64,000 nt of DNA from Hyphomicrobiales bacterium (GTDB taxonomy: Bacteria > Pseudomonadota > Alphaproteobacteria > Rhizobiales > Methylopilaceae). The notes under the pieces are model-generated. The model did no database searches and was not told the DNA's origin. It saw nothing but the letters and a program-made list of their open reading frames with translations. The translations under genes were made by a program, and so were the position numbers. The stretch lies in contig JALHQA010000001.1 in the NCBI GenBank assembly GCA_022842205.1, positions 186,001 through 250,000 of the forward strand, read 5' to 3'. Of this stretch, positions 53,163 through 61,589 are shown piece after piece (the first letter of the stretch is position 1; each line of letters starts with the position of its first letter).

Positions 53163-53618
53163 ATGAAAAGCCACGCCATTGCTTTGTCCGCTCTCCTGAT
53201 GACTGCGGCCTCCGTTGAAGCGGCCGATGTCATCGTCACGGTCCACGGCGTCGAAGTCGGCAAGGGCAATGTCTCGGTCGGCATCTGCGATACGGGTCTC
53301 GGCGGCGAGCATTGCCCCGTCGGCGGCAAGCAGGCTTCGACCGCACCGACTCTCGATTTCGTCTTCCAGAACGTCCCGCCCGGCAACTACGCTTTTGGCG
53401 GCCATCAGGACATCAATCAGAACGGCGAGCGCGACGAAAACTTCCTCGGCATTCCGAAGGAGCCGGTGGCGCTGTCCAACAACGCCCTTGAGAAGATGAT
53501 TCCCACCTTCTCCGACGCGCAGGTGGCGATCGCGGAAGGCACGGAAAACAGGGTCGAGATTCATCTGCAGATGTACGGTGGCAAAAAAGCCAAGTCAGCG
53601 GCCGCCCGCACGCAGTAA
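53163..53618 (+). CDS. DUF2141 exported protein
   Basis: 151 residues with a signal peptide (SHAIALSALLMTAASVEAAD). DUF2141 beta-sandwich: VIVTVHGVEVGKGNVSVGIC, FVFQNVPPGNYAFGGHQDIN, QNGERDENFLGIPKEPVALS. The DINQNGERDENF stretch looks like an acidic metal (calcium-like) loop. It begins 23 bases after hpnA and is probably the third gene of hpnN-hpnA. Function is unknown; export and position suggest a periplasmic or outer-membrane accessory role in hopanoid handling. Confidence 0.88.
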   Translation: MKSHAIALSALLMTAASVEAADVIVTVHGVEVGKGNVSVGICDTGLGGEHCPVGGKQASTAPTLDFVFQNVPPGNYAFGGHQDINQNGERDENFLGIPKEPVALSNNALEKMIPTFSDAQVAIAEGTENRVEIHLQMYGGKKAKSAAARTQ

Positions 53619-54064
53619 GGGAGAGCCCGCACGCATAGCGCGAATTCGCACGGGAACTGCGATTGCTAATTTATCACACTGTTTAGATTGATGAATCCTG
53701 CCCGGGCGGCGACCTCGTCGCTGCCATATTTCGCAGTATAATTACCCTCCTGGATTTCCTGCCGCCGTCGGCACTTTGTTTCGAACCTGAGGCGAAAGTG
53801 CCGTGACGGACATACGGTGCAGCGGCAAGAGGTCGCGGGAGACGCGCTCTGATCTCTGGCACAGGTCTGGCATGATGTAATTGGTATAATTAACGCTTTG
53901 GTGCGGCTCTTCACGGATTAGTGGGACACCTCGCCCAGGCGACTGGAACCGATGCTGTGCGGCACCGGGTTCCATTCCGCCCCGATGTACCAACATCGAG
54001 GAAGAGTAGTCGGCTCCGGCATGCGGTCGGGTCGATCTAGAGACATTCATCGAAGGAGCCGCTT
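53619..54064. other. 446-base gap before hpnH with repeated -10-like elements and a hairpin
   Basis: More AT-rich than its surroundings. Contains two copies of GTATAATTA (TATAAT at 53737-53742 and 53885-53890), possible -10 elements without convincing -35 boxes. An inverted repeat CGGCACTTT / AAAGTGCCG (53769-53777 and 53795-53803, 17-base loop) lies between them. At 53857-53872 TGGCAC-N5-TGGCA keeps the GG-N10-GC spacing of a sigma-54 promoter but departs from consensus. No gene is convincing. It could contain a regulated hpnH promoter or a small RNA. Confidence 0.4.
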
Positions 54065-55276
54065 GTGGGCATCCCGCTGAGACAGATCATCGACGTTGGC
54101 AGCTACATCGTAAAGAAGGAGCTGTCGGGCACGAAGCGCTATCCACTTGTTCTCATGATGGAGCCGCTCTTTCGCTGCAATCTCGCCTGCGCCGGCTGCG
54201 GCAAGATCGATTACCCGGACGAGATTCTGAACCAGCGCATCTCCTACGAGGACGCGATGGAAGCCGTGGACGAATGCGGCGCCCCGGTCGTCGTCATCGC
54301 CGGCGGCGAGCCGCTGATCCACAAGGAGCTGCCGCAGATCGTGCGCGGCATCATGGCGAAGAAGAAATACGCCATCGTCTGCACCAACGCGATCCTTCTC
54401 GAGAAGAAGATGGATGAGTACGAGCCCAGCCCGTACTTCACCTGGTCGGTTCATCTCGACGGCGACAAGGAGATGCACGACAAGTCCGTGTGCCGCAACG
54501 GCATCTACGACAAGGCCGTCTCAGCCATCGCCGAAGCCAAGCGCCGCGGTTTCCGCGTCACCATCAACTGCACGTTCTTCACCAATGCCGATCCGGATCG
54601 CATCGCAACCTTCTTCGACGAAGTGACCGCGCTCGGCGTCGACGGCATGACGGTGTCGCCCGGCTATGCGTACGAGCGCGCGCCGGACCAGAAGCACTTC
54701 CTGAACCGCCAGACGACGAAGAACATCTTCCGTCGCGTCTTTTCGCAGGCGAAGGGCAAGGGCTGGCAGTTCAACCAGTCGACCATGTTCCTCGACTTCC
54801 TCGCGGGTAACCAGTCGTATTCCTGCACCCCGTGGGGCAACCCGACGCGCACCGTGTTCGGCTGGCAGAAGCCCTGCTACCTGCTCGGCGAAGGCTATGC
54901 GAAGTCCTTCAAGGAACTGATGGAAGACACGAACTGGGACAATTACGGCGTCGGCAATTACGAGAAATGCGCCGACTGCATGGTCCATTCGGGCTTCGAG
55001 GCATCGGCCGTGCGCGACACGGTGCGCCGTCCGTGGAAGGCCGCGATGGTCTCGCTGTTCGGCATCAAGACGACCGGCCCGATGGCGCCGGAAATTCCGC
55101 TGACCAACCAGCGTCCGGCGGAATATGTGTTCTCGCGCAATGTCGCGACGCAGATGGACACCATCCGCGCCAACAACAAGTCGACGACCATCGACAACGA
55201 GGACCATCAGGATCTGCTGCGCACGCCGGAGCCGGAAGGCGCCAACACGCGCGCGGACGTCTCGTCCGCCGCCTGA
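54065..55276 (+). CDS. hpnH: Adenosylhopane synthase, radical SAM
   Basis: 403 residues from GTG 54065, which follows CGAAGGAGCCGCTT. Joins 5'-deoxyadenosine to diploptene, the first step of the C35 side chain. The radical-SAM cluster motif CxxxCxxC is in FRCNLACAGCGKIDYPDE. VVIAGGEPLIHKELPQIV is the GGEP SAM-binding element. The C-terminal CxxC-rich SPASM-like part includes YEKCADCMVHSGFEASAVRD. It has its own upstream region and a terminator directly after. HpnG on the other strand acts next. Confidence 0.95.
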   Translation: MGIPLRQIIDVGSYIVKKELSGTKRYPLVLMMEPLFRCNLACAGCGKIDYPDEILNQRISYEDAMEAVDECGAPVVVIAGGEPLIHKELPQIVRGIMAKKKYAIVCTNAILLEKKMDEYEPSPYFTWSVHLDGDKEMHDKSVCRNGIYDKAVSAIAEAKRRGFRVTINCTFFTNADPDRIATFFDEVTALGVDGMTVSPGYAYERAPDQKHFLNRQTTKNIFRRVFSQAKGKGWQFNQSTMFLDFLAGNQSYSCTPWGNPTRTVFGWQKPCYLLGEGYAKSFKELMEDTNWDNYGVGNYEKCADCMVHSGFEASAVRDTVRRPWKAAMVSLFGIKTTGPMAPEIPLTNQRPAEYVFSRNVATQMDTIRANNKSTTIDNEDHQDLLRTPEPEGANTRADVSSAA

Positions 55277-55300
55277 TTGTCCTTACATCTGAAGTGAAGA

Positions 55301-55327
55301 AGCCCGGCCTCAGCGCCGGGCTTTTTG
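55301..55327. terminator. Bidirectional terminator between hpnH and the methyltransferase gene
   Basis: Perfect eight-base stem AGCCCGGC / GCCGGGCT with a 6-base loop, then TTTTT on the plus strand. Its upstream flank (GAAGTGAAGA) gives only a weak T-run on the minus strand, so it ends hpnH efficiently and the convergent operon less so. Confidence 0.9.
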
Positions 55328-55329
55328 CA

Positions 55330-55929
55330 TCAGCCGCGGTTCGCCAGCCAGACTGTGTGCCCGCCGCATGCGGCATCATCGGCGACGTGCGCGGCGACAT
55401 CGAAGCCCTGCTCCGCCAGCAGCCCTCGATACTCCTCCGGCGCAAGGCTCGCGTGGTAGACCCGCTCGCCCCACATTTCGCCAATTGCTTCCCCGTCCCC
55501 CGGCCCGCTCGTGAACATCAGCGCCGCCCCGCGCCCGCCATGCCTGCCGAACACCGGGAACATCGCGCGCTGATTCTTGCGCGTCAGATGAAAGAAGCTG
55601 TCCCAGGCGATGATGCCGTCAAATGTCTCGCCGAGATCGAATGTGCGCATGTCGGCGACCGCCCAGACATGCTGCGGAAAGCGCGCGGCGCATAGTGCAA
55701 TCATCGCCGCCGATGAATCGATTCCGGTGACCCGGCAACCGCGTTCCACCAGATAGCGCGCGATCGGCTCGCCCGAACCGCATCCGATGTCGAGCACGCG
55801 CGGATTTTCAGGAAGCAGCGCGAGGAAACGGTCCAGCCAGCCCCTCTCGAACAGGTTCTTGCCGCGCTCCCTGTCCCATTGCTCCGCGTTGCGCTCGTAG
55901 AGACCGACAATCCGTTCGGCGTCGGTCAT
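55330..55929 (-). CDS. SAM-dependent methyltransferase (class I) in the hopanoid operon
   Basis: About 199 residues from the ATG at 55929, 5 bases after hpnG; AAGG lies ten bases upstream. Class I Rossmann methyltransferase: AdoMet motif VLDIGCGSGEPIARYL, acidic strand CRVTGIDSSAAMIALCAARF, AVADMRTFDLGETFDGIIAW. The catalytic region GPGDGEAIGEMWGERVYHAS is of the type seen in small-molecule or lipid methyltransferases. It is not radical-SAM and so differs from the hopanoid methylases HpnP and HpnR. Being last in the dxs-hpnB-...-hpnG run suggests a role in side-chain modification, but the substrate is unknown. Confidence 0.85.
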   Translation of the reverse strand: MTDAERIVGLYERNAEQWDRERGKNLFERGWLDRFLALLPENPRVLDIGCGSGEPIARYLVERGCRVTGIDSSAAMIALCAARFPQHVWAVADMRTFDLGETFDGIIAWDSFFHLTRKNQRAMFPVFGRHGGRGAALMFTSGPGDGEAIGEMWGERVYHASLAPEEYRGLLAEQGFDVAAHVADDAACGGHTVWLANRG

Positions 55930-55934
55930 GTGCG

Positions 55935-56609
55935 TCACGCCTTCGGAAACGCCTGACGCCACACGGCCCCGGCCCGCGCCAGCGCGCGGAACGCCGTCTG
56001 CGAGTCGCGCGCGAGACGCAGAAGATCGCCGATCTGCCCCGGCTCGCGTGCAAGGCTGCGAAACACACCGCGAAGCGAAACGCTGCCATCGGGCGCCAGG
56101 GCGTCGTTGACCAGCGGCGGCAGCGAACGGCTTGCCGGGTCGCACACCACGCGGATCGCGGCAAAGCGCAGCCCGTGCTCGGCGGCGTATTGGGCCGCAA
56201 TGTGCGATTCCATGTCGACCACCGCGGCACCCGTCTGCGCCCGCATCGAGCTCTTTGCGAGCGGATCGAGCAGCGCGCGTTCGACGCCCACGATGGACGC
56301 ACGCAGCACCCGGAGGTCGCTGCGCGACTGAAGAGCGCCGACAAGCGCTTCGGTCAGATCGCGATCCGTCTTCCATCGGCCGCCATCCGACAGGACAGCG
56401 TCGGCGATGACGACATGCCCCGGCGTCAGCGCCGGGTTGAGACCGCCCGCGATCCCGAAACTCATCACGATGGGTGTCTGCGAGGGATCGTGGCACGCCA
56501 GCAGCTTGCGTAGCCTCGCGGGCGAGCCGCCGCTGCAAATGGTCTCGACGCCCGGCGCAGCCGCAATTCTCGCCTCTCGCGCAACGCCGGTGACGACGAG
56601 AGCCGACAT
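55935..56609 (-). CDS. hpnG: Adenosylhopane nucleosidase (phosphorylase family)
   Basis: 224 residues; ATG 56609 overlaps the squalene-hopene cyclase stop (TAATG). Purine-nucleoside-phosphorylase/MTAN fold: SALVVTGVAREARIAA, IVMSFGIAGGLNPALTPGHV, and AAVVDMESHIAAQYAAEHGL with the DMES substrate element. HpnG removes adenine from adenosylhopane to give ribosylhopane. Distinguished from MtnN by context and by the GIAGGLNP wording. Confidence 0.92.
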   Translation of the reverse strand: MSALVVTGVAREARIAAAPGVETICSGGSPARLRKLLACHDPSQTPIVMSFGIAGGLNPALTPGHVVIADAVLSDGGRWKTDRDLTEALVGALQSRSDLRVLRASIVGVERALLDPLAKSSMRAQTGAAVVDMESHIAAQYAAEHGLRFAAIRVVCDPASRSLPPLVNDALAPDGSVSLRGVFRSLAREPGQIGDLLRLARDSQTAFRALARAGAVWRQAFPKA

Positions 56610-58597
56610 TACATGCCGAACTGCGTTGCGGGGGCGTTCGAGCGTTTCAGATTGCGATAGCGCGCCATGGCCCAGAGCGGGAAGAACTTCGCGTAGCCGT
56701 GGTAGCGGAGATAGAACACGCGCGGGAAGCCGCCGCCGGTGTATGTATCCTCAGGCCAGAGGCCATCCTCGCGCTGGTTCTGCGTCAGCCATTCGATACC
56801 ACGCGCGACGGCGGGATGGTCGTTCTCGCCCGCCGCCTGCAGCGCCATGACGGCCCACGCCGTCTGCGATGCCGCGGACGGCGCCGGTTCGTAACCGCGA
56901 TAATCCAGCTTGTAGCTGTCGCAGCTCTCGCCCCAGCCGCCATCTTCGTTCTGTATGGCAACGAGCCAGTCGACCGCCTTGCGCATCACCGGCGCCTGAT
57001 GATCGACGCCCGCCGCGTTCAGCGCGCACATCGACGACCATGTGCCGTACACATAGTTGACGCCCCAGCGGCCGAACCACGAACCGTCTTCCTCCTGCTC
57101 ACGTATCAGGTAGTCGACGCCGCGGCGCATGACCTCGCTGTTCCCGACCGTCTCGCCCAGCTGGGCGAGCATCGAGACGCAGCGTGCGGACACATCGGCC
57201 GTCGGCGGGTCGAGCAGCGCCCCATGATCGGCGAACGGAATCTCGTTGAGATAATAATATTCGTTGTCGGCGTCGAACGCGCCCCATCCGCCGTTTTTCG
57301 ATTGCAGCCCATGGACCCATTCGCGCGCGCGTTCGATACCGGCGTCGAAATCGGCTTCACCCGGGCCGGCACGGCCCTTCACACGGTCCATGCCCATCAC
57401 GACCACGGCGGTGTCGTCGACGTCCGGATAATGCGCATTGGCATACTGGAACGCCCAACCGCCCGGACGAACGTCCGGACGCGCCTCCGCCCAGTCGCCC
57501 TTCACGTCGAGGATCTGGTGCGGCTTCAGCCAGTTCAGCGCATCGAGCGCGGCCTTCTCCGCATCCGGGCTGCCCGCCTCAAGCAGCGCGTGCGCGGCAA
57601 GCGAGGTATCCCAGATCGGCGACAGGCACGGCTGGCAGTAGGCTTCCTCGTCCTTCACGACGAGCAATTTTTCGATCGAGCCGCGAGCCGTCACCACATT
57701 CGGATGATCCGCCGGATAGCCGAGCACGTCGTACATTTCGAGCGCGTTGACCATGGCCGGAAAGATCGCGCCGAGCCCGTCTTCACCGTTCAGCCGTTCG
57801 TCGACAAAGGCCACGGCCTTGTCGATTGCGCGCTGCTGCGAGCTTTTCGGGAAGTACGGCGTGACGATCTTCAGCACCTTGTCGAGGTTGATGAAGAACG
57901 ATTTCCAGTACCATTTCTGATGCGCGCCGCCGAACTTCCATTTCTTGACCTGGAATGGCGGCACGACAAACAATTCGGAAATGCCGACGCCGCGCGTATT
58001 GACCGCCTGCGGCTTCTTCAGCATCAGCACGAACAGCGGCACCATGACGGTGCGGGCCCAGTACGACACCTTGTCGAGATGCACCGGAAACCATTTCGGC
58101 AAGAGCATGATCTCGACCGGCATGGTCGGCACGGCTTTCCACGGCACCTGCCCGTACAGCGCGAGCAGAATTCGCGTGAAGACGTTCGATTCCGCCGCGC
58201 CGCCGCGCGCAAGCAGCGCCTCGCGCGCGCGCTTCATATGCGGTGCGTCGATGTCGTCGCCGATCATCTTCAGCGCGAAATAGGCCTTCACCGTCGCGGA
58301 GATGTCGAGCGCGCCGTTGTGGAACAGCGGCCAGCCGCCATGCGCGCCCTGGATGCGGCGGAGATAGACGCCGATCTTGCGCTCAAGCTCGAGATCCTCG
58401 GGCTCGCCGCGGAAATGGCGCATAAGCACATATTCCGCCGGAATGGTCGCGTCCGCTTCGAGTTCGAAGCAGAAATGCCCGCCATCCTTGCGATGGTTCA
58501 GAAGCCCGCCCGTCGCCGACGCGATACGCGCGTCGAGCTCTTCGAGCGGAAGGCCGGTCAGATTCCCGAGAGGTGTCTGGTCGTTCAAAGCCGTCAC
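56609..58597 (-). CDS. shc: Squalene-hopene cyclase
   Basis: 662 residues from GTG 58597, directly downstream of the hpnE stop. Membrane-associated enzyme that folds squalene into hopene and hopanol. The catalytic DxDD is at residues 392-395 (HYPDVDDTAVVVMGMD). QW repeats include GGWPLFHNGALD, GGWAFQYANAHYP, NGGWGAFDADNEYYY, DGSWFGRWGVNYVYGTWSSM, DGGWGESCDSY and DGLWPEDTYTGGGFPRVFYL. A hydrophobic KVSYWARTVMVPLFVLML matches the membrane-dipping helix. Also known as hpnF. Confidence 0.96.
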   Translation of the reverse strand: MTALNDQTPLGNLTGLPLEELDARIASATGGLLNHRKDGGHFCFELEADATIPAEYVLMRHFRGEPEDLELERKIGVYLRRIQGAHGGWPLFHNGALDISATVKAYFALKMIGDDIDAPHMKRAREALLARGGAAESNVFTRILLALYGQVPWKAVPTMPVEIMLLPKWFPVHLDKVSYWARTVMVPLFVLMLKKPQAVNTRGVGISELFVVPPFQVKKWKFGGAHQKWYWKSFFINLDKVLKIVTPYFPKSSQQRAIDKAVAFVDERLNGEDGLGAIFPAMVNALEMYDVLGYPADHPNVVTARGSIEKLLVVKDEEAYCQPCLSPIWDTSLAAHALLEAGSPDAEKAALDALNWLKPHQILDVKGDWAEARPDVRPGGWAFQYANAHYPDVDDTAVVVMGMDRVKGRAGPGEADFDAGIERAREWVHGLQSKNGGWGAFDADNEYYYLNEIPFADHGALLDPPTADVSARCVSMLAQLGETVGNSEVMRRGVDYLIREQEEDGSWFGRWGVNYVYGTWSSMCALNAAGVDHQAPVMRKAVDWLVAIQNEDGGWGESCDSYKLDYRGYEPAPSAASQTAWAVMALQAAGENDHPAVARGIEWLTQNQREDGLWPEDTYTGGGFPRVFYLRYHGYAKFFPLWAMARYRNLKRSNAPATQFGM

Positions 58598-58598
58598 C

Positions 58599-59870
58599 TC
58601 AGGCCGCGTTCGCGCCCTGCGCGCTCCGCTCAAGAATGGCGCGGGACGCCGCGTTGCCCGAGCGCACCGCGCCCTCCATGCAGGCCGGCAGGCCCGTCGC
58701 CGTCCAGTCACCGGCCAGGAACAGATTGCCGTAATTCGTCACCGGTCCAGGGCGCTTCGCGGCCTCGCTCGGCACCGCGGCGAACGTCGCGCGGCGCTCG
58801 CGGTTGACCTGCCACGGCGGCAGCTCTTCCGGAAGACCCGTGACTTTCGAGACTTCGGCCCACACCTTGGTCGCGAGATCGAGACGGTCGTGCTGCATCC
58901 ATTCGTCGGCGGCGGAGATCGTCACCGACATATGGTCGTCGTAAGCGAACAGCCATTCGGAGATCGAATTGATCATGCCGAGATACATCGGATGGCCCTT
59001 CGGCGGCGCGATCTTGAAATGCACATTGACGATCGCCTTGAACTTCTCCGGCGTGATGAGGCCCGGAACATAGGAACGCGCAACCACTGGCGGCGCGGCC
59101 AGGATCACGATGTCGCCCGCGCCGACCGCGATCTTCTCGTCGCCGAAATCGAGCTCGGTGGCGCGCTCGCCCTCATAGCTTATGCCGCGCAGCGTGCGTC
59201 CATACTGGAAGTTTGCACCGCGCGCTTCGAGATACCGGATCGCGGGATCGATATAGGCCGACGACATGCCCTGATGCGCGATGATCGGCTTGCAGGCCGC
59301 GCCGCCGCCGCCAAACGTTTCCTTGAAGAGATTGATCGCCATCTGCGCGTCGGCTTCCGCCGGCTCGACATTCAGCGCCGCCAGCATCACCGGGCGCCAC
59401 AGGCGTTCATACAGCGAGGACTTGGTGTCCATCACATCGCCGACAAGGCGCGACTGGTTGATCGCGCGCAGAAGGCCGAGCGGCGCAAGATAGTCGGCAG
59501 GTTTCGACCCCGGCACGCGGCGGTTCTGGTCGAAGATCCACCACGGCAAGCGCGAGGAATTCGGCCGCAGCGTCCAGCGTTCGCCGCTGTTCAGGTCGGC
59601 GAACGGAATCTCCGCCTCGCACTGCGTCATTTCCTTGAGGCCGTCGATCTTCGTGAGATAGGCGATCGCCGCCCAGTTGCCCGAGAGCAGAAGATGCGAG
59701 CCGTTATCGACAACGATGTTCAGCACGGTATCGACAAAGGAGCGGCAGCGGCCGCCCGCCGCCTTCGCCGCTTCATAGAAGCGGATGTCCTTGTAGCCGG
59801 CGTCAGTCAGATCGACCGCGGCGGACAGACCGCCGAGACCGGCGCCGACTATATGAACCGTGCCTGTCAT
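58599..59870 (-). CDS. hpnE: Hydroxysqualene dehydroxylase
   Basis: 423 residues, FAD-dependent amine-oxidase-like enzyme. Reduces hydroxysqualene to squalene, the last of the three HpnCDE steps. ADP-binding VHIVGAGLGGLSAAVDLTDA, DNGSHLLLSGNWAAIAYLT near residue 55, and the C-terminal FAD patch NYGNLFLAGDWTATGLPACM. The ATG lies one base after the hpnD stop, and the stop is one base before the shc GTG. Confidence 0.93.
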   Translation of the reverse strand: MTGTVHIVGAGLGGLSAAVDLTDAGYKDIRFYEAAKAAGGRCRSFVDTVLNIVVDNGSHLLLSGNWAAIAYLTKIDGLKEMTQCEAEIPFADLNSGERWTLRPNSSRLPWWIFDQNRRVPGSKPADYLAPLGLLRAINQSRLVGDVMDTKSSLYERLWRPVMLAALNVEPAEADAQMAINLFKETFGGGGAACKPIIAHQGMSSAYIDPAIRYLEARGANFQYGRTLRGISYEGERATELDFGDEKIAVGAGDIVILAAPPVVARSYVPGLITPEKFKAIVNVHFKIAPPKGHPMYLGMINSISEWLFAYDDHMSVTISAADEWMQHDRLDLATKVWAEVSKVTGLPEELPPWQVNRERRATFAAVPSEAAKRPGPVTNYGNLFLAGDWTATGLPACMEGAVRSGNAASRAILERSAQGANAA

Positions 59871-59871
59871 C

Positions 59872-60708
59872 TCAGATCACTCCGTATCGTAAATACGCAC
59901 CGGCCAGATCGAGCTTGCTGATCCGTACCCGTTCGCGTGGCGGCGCCCAGCCCTGTGCCAGAAGCCGCTTCAGAACACCATGATAGGCCGCGCCCATGAG
60001 GCGCGGCGCCTTGACGAAGGCGCGCGGCGCGCTTGCCATGATGCCGTCCGCCTCGCGGAAATGCTCCTCGGCCCTCGCCGCCACAGCGCGGCAAACCTTA
60101 TCCAGCGCAGGATGGCTCAAAACCTTGGCCGGATCGTGAAGATCGGCTTTGATTCCTGCGGCTTCCAACTCCTCCCGGGGCAGATAAAGACGGCCTATGG
60201 CCGCGTCTTCATCGAGATCCCTCAGAATATTGGTGAGCTGCAGCGCCCGGCCAAGATGGTGGGCCAGCGCGTCGCCGGTCTGGAAATCGAGCCCGAACAC
60301 CGGCGACGACAACCGCCCGACCGCACTCGCCACTCGATCTACATACAAATCAAGGGTTTTCCAGTCCGGCGCCACGACTCCGGCCCCGACATCCATCTCC
60401 ATGCCGTCGATCACCGCCAGGAAGTCGTCCTGGCGCAGCCCGTAACGCTCGACCGGCCGTTTCAGGAACTCGGCCTGCCCGGCGGGCTGTCCGGCGTAGA
60501 GCGCGCCGAGGTCCGCGCGCCAGCGGTTCAGGCCCGCGCGGCGCTCGTCGTCCGTGCCGCCCTCGTCGGCGATGTCGTCGACCTCGCGGCAGAAATCATA
60601 GACCGCATACATCGCATCCCGCTTCTCGGCGGGAAGGATTTTCATTGCCGTGTAGAACGACGAACCGGACGCCTTGGCGGCACTCGCCTCGACCGTGGTA
60701 TCGCTCAT
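59872..60708 (-). CDS. hpnD: Presqualene diphosphate synthase
   Basis: 278 residues from the ATG at 60708 (ATGA overlap with the hpnC stop; GGAGGAACCGAA lies upstream inside hpnC). Squalene/phytoene-synthase family; couples two farnesyl diphosphates to presqualene diphosphate. First Asp-rich motif YDFCREVDDIADEGG, substrate loop RYGLRQDDFLAVIDGMEMD, second Asp-rich motif QLTNILRDLDEDAAIGRLYL. HpnD is told from HpnC by the intact DxxxD motifs and order in the operon. Confidence 0.94.
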   Translation of the reverse strand: MSDTTVEASAAKASGSSFYTAMKILPAEKRDAMYAVYDFCREVDDIADEGGTDDERRAGLNRWRADLGALYAGQPAGQAEFLKRPVERYGLRQDDFLAVIDGMEMDVGAGVVAPDWKTLDLYVDRVASAVGRLSSPVFGLDFQTGDALAHHLGRALQLTNILRDLDEDAAIGRLYLPREELEAAGIKADLHDPAKVLSHPALDKVCRAVAARAEEHFREADGIMASAPRAFVKAPRLMGAAYHGVLKRLLAQGWAPPRERVRISKLDLAGAYLRYGVI

Positions 60709-61589
60709 TTCGGTTCCTCCGCGGCCGGCCCGGCTCTGCCCGGAAGAAAAACGCGCCGCGCCAGCGTGCTTGCCGCCGCGCCGAGCGCCGTCGCAGCGAA
60801 ACCTGCCTTCGAGAAATGGACCTTCTCCGACAAGGGGTCGCGCCTCTGCAGCCCGTCTGTCAGCACACATGCAAGCCGGTGGATCGCCGCGATTTCCATT
60901 GCGAGGCGAATATCGCGGATTGCAGGAATGAGCGCCCTGCCTTCCTCAAGAAGGTCGTCGCAACGCTTGGCGAGCTCGCGGATCACGGCCAGAAGCGCCG
61001 GTGTCGCCTTCTCGGCGCCAAGATCCTCGTAGTTCGCGCCATGCTGCAGCATCAGGTCCGCGGGTAAATACACCCGGTTGAGTTCCCTGTAATCCTTGCC
61101 GCAGTCCTGAAGGTGATTGATGATCTGCAGCGCGGCGCAGATGGCATCCGAGGCAGGCCATGTCGCCGTCTGATCCTCGCCATGCACATCGAGCACGAAG
61201 CGGCCGACCGGCATGGCCGACAGCGAGCAGTAGGCCATCAGCTCCGCGAAGTTCTCGTAGCGGTTCTTGCGCGCGTCAAGCCGGAACGCATCGAGCAGAT
61301 CGAGCGCGTGGCGCGGCGACAGCTTGCGCTCCGCGAGCTGCGCTTTCAGCGGCTCGGCCTCCTCGTCCGCCGGCCCATCGCCCGTCAACGCGGCGGCAAG
61401 ACCGTCGAGCAGCTTGATCTTGCGCTCGGACGACAGGGTATTGTTATCGGCGACATCGTCCCCGGCGCGCACGAATTTGTAGAAAGCAAGGATCGGCGGG
61501 CGGTTCTTCGCACTGATGAGATGGGACGCGACGGGAAAATTCTCGTCCGTATGCCCCTTGCCGGAGAGTGTTTCGGTTGCCGTCGTCAT
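60705..61589 (-). CDS. hpnC: Hydroxysqualene synthase
   Basis: 294 residues from the ATG at 61589 (ATGA overlap with the hpnB stop). Squalene/phytoene-synthase fold; turns presqualene diphosphate into hydroxysqualene by water capture. ENFPVASHLISAKNRPPILA near the start, AFYKFVRAGDDVADN as first Asp motif, AALQIINHLQDCGKDYRELN as second, and RVYLPADLMLQHGANYEDLG. Its C-terminal tail overlaps the hpnD start. Confidence 0.94.
   Translation of the reverse strand: MTTATETLSGKGHTDENFPVASHLISAKNRPPILAFYKFVRAGDDVADNNTLSSERKIKLLDGLAAALTGDGPADEEAEPLKAQLAERKLSPRHALDLLDAFRLDARKNRYENFAELMAYCSLSAMPVGRFVLDVHGEDQTATWPASDAICAALQIINHLQDCGKDYRELNRVYLPADLMLQHGANYEDLGAEKATPALLAVIRELAKRCDDLLEEGRALIPAIRDIRLAMEIAAIHRLACVLTDGLQRRDPLSEKVHFSKAGFAATALGAAASTLARRVFLPGRAGPAAEEPK

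Noticed and set aside
53857-53872. Sigma-54 promoter before hpnH
   Set aside because: Keeps GG-N10-GC spacing but the -12 box reads TGGCA instead of TTGCA, and no enhancer-binding protein gene is near; left as a possibility only.
53666-53914. 82-codon minus-strand frame in the gap before hpnH
   Set aside because: Basic, Cys/Arg-rich, no known family, no ribosome-binding site; covers the hairpin and both TATAAT repeats.
56699-58807. 702-codon plus-strand frame opposite squalene-hopene cyclase
   Set aside because: Runs through shc and into hpnE in antisense; composition typical of a shadow.
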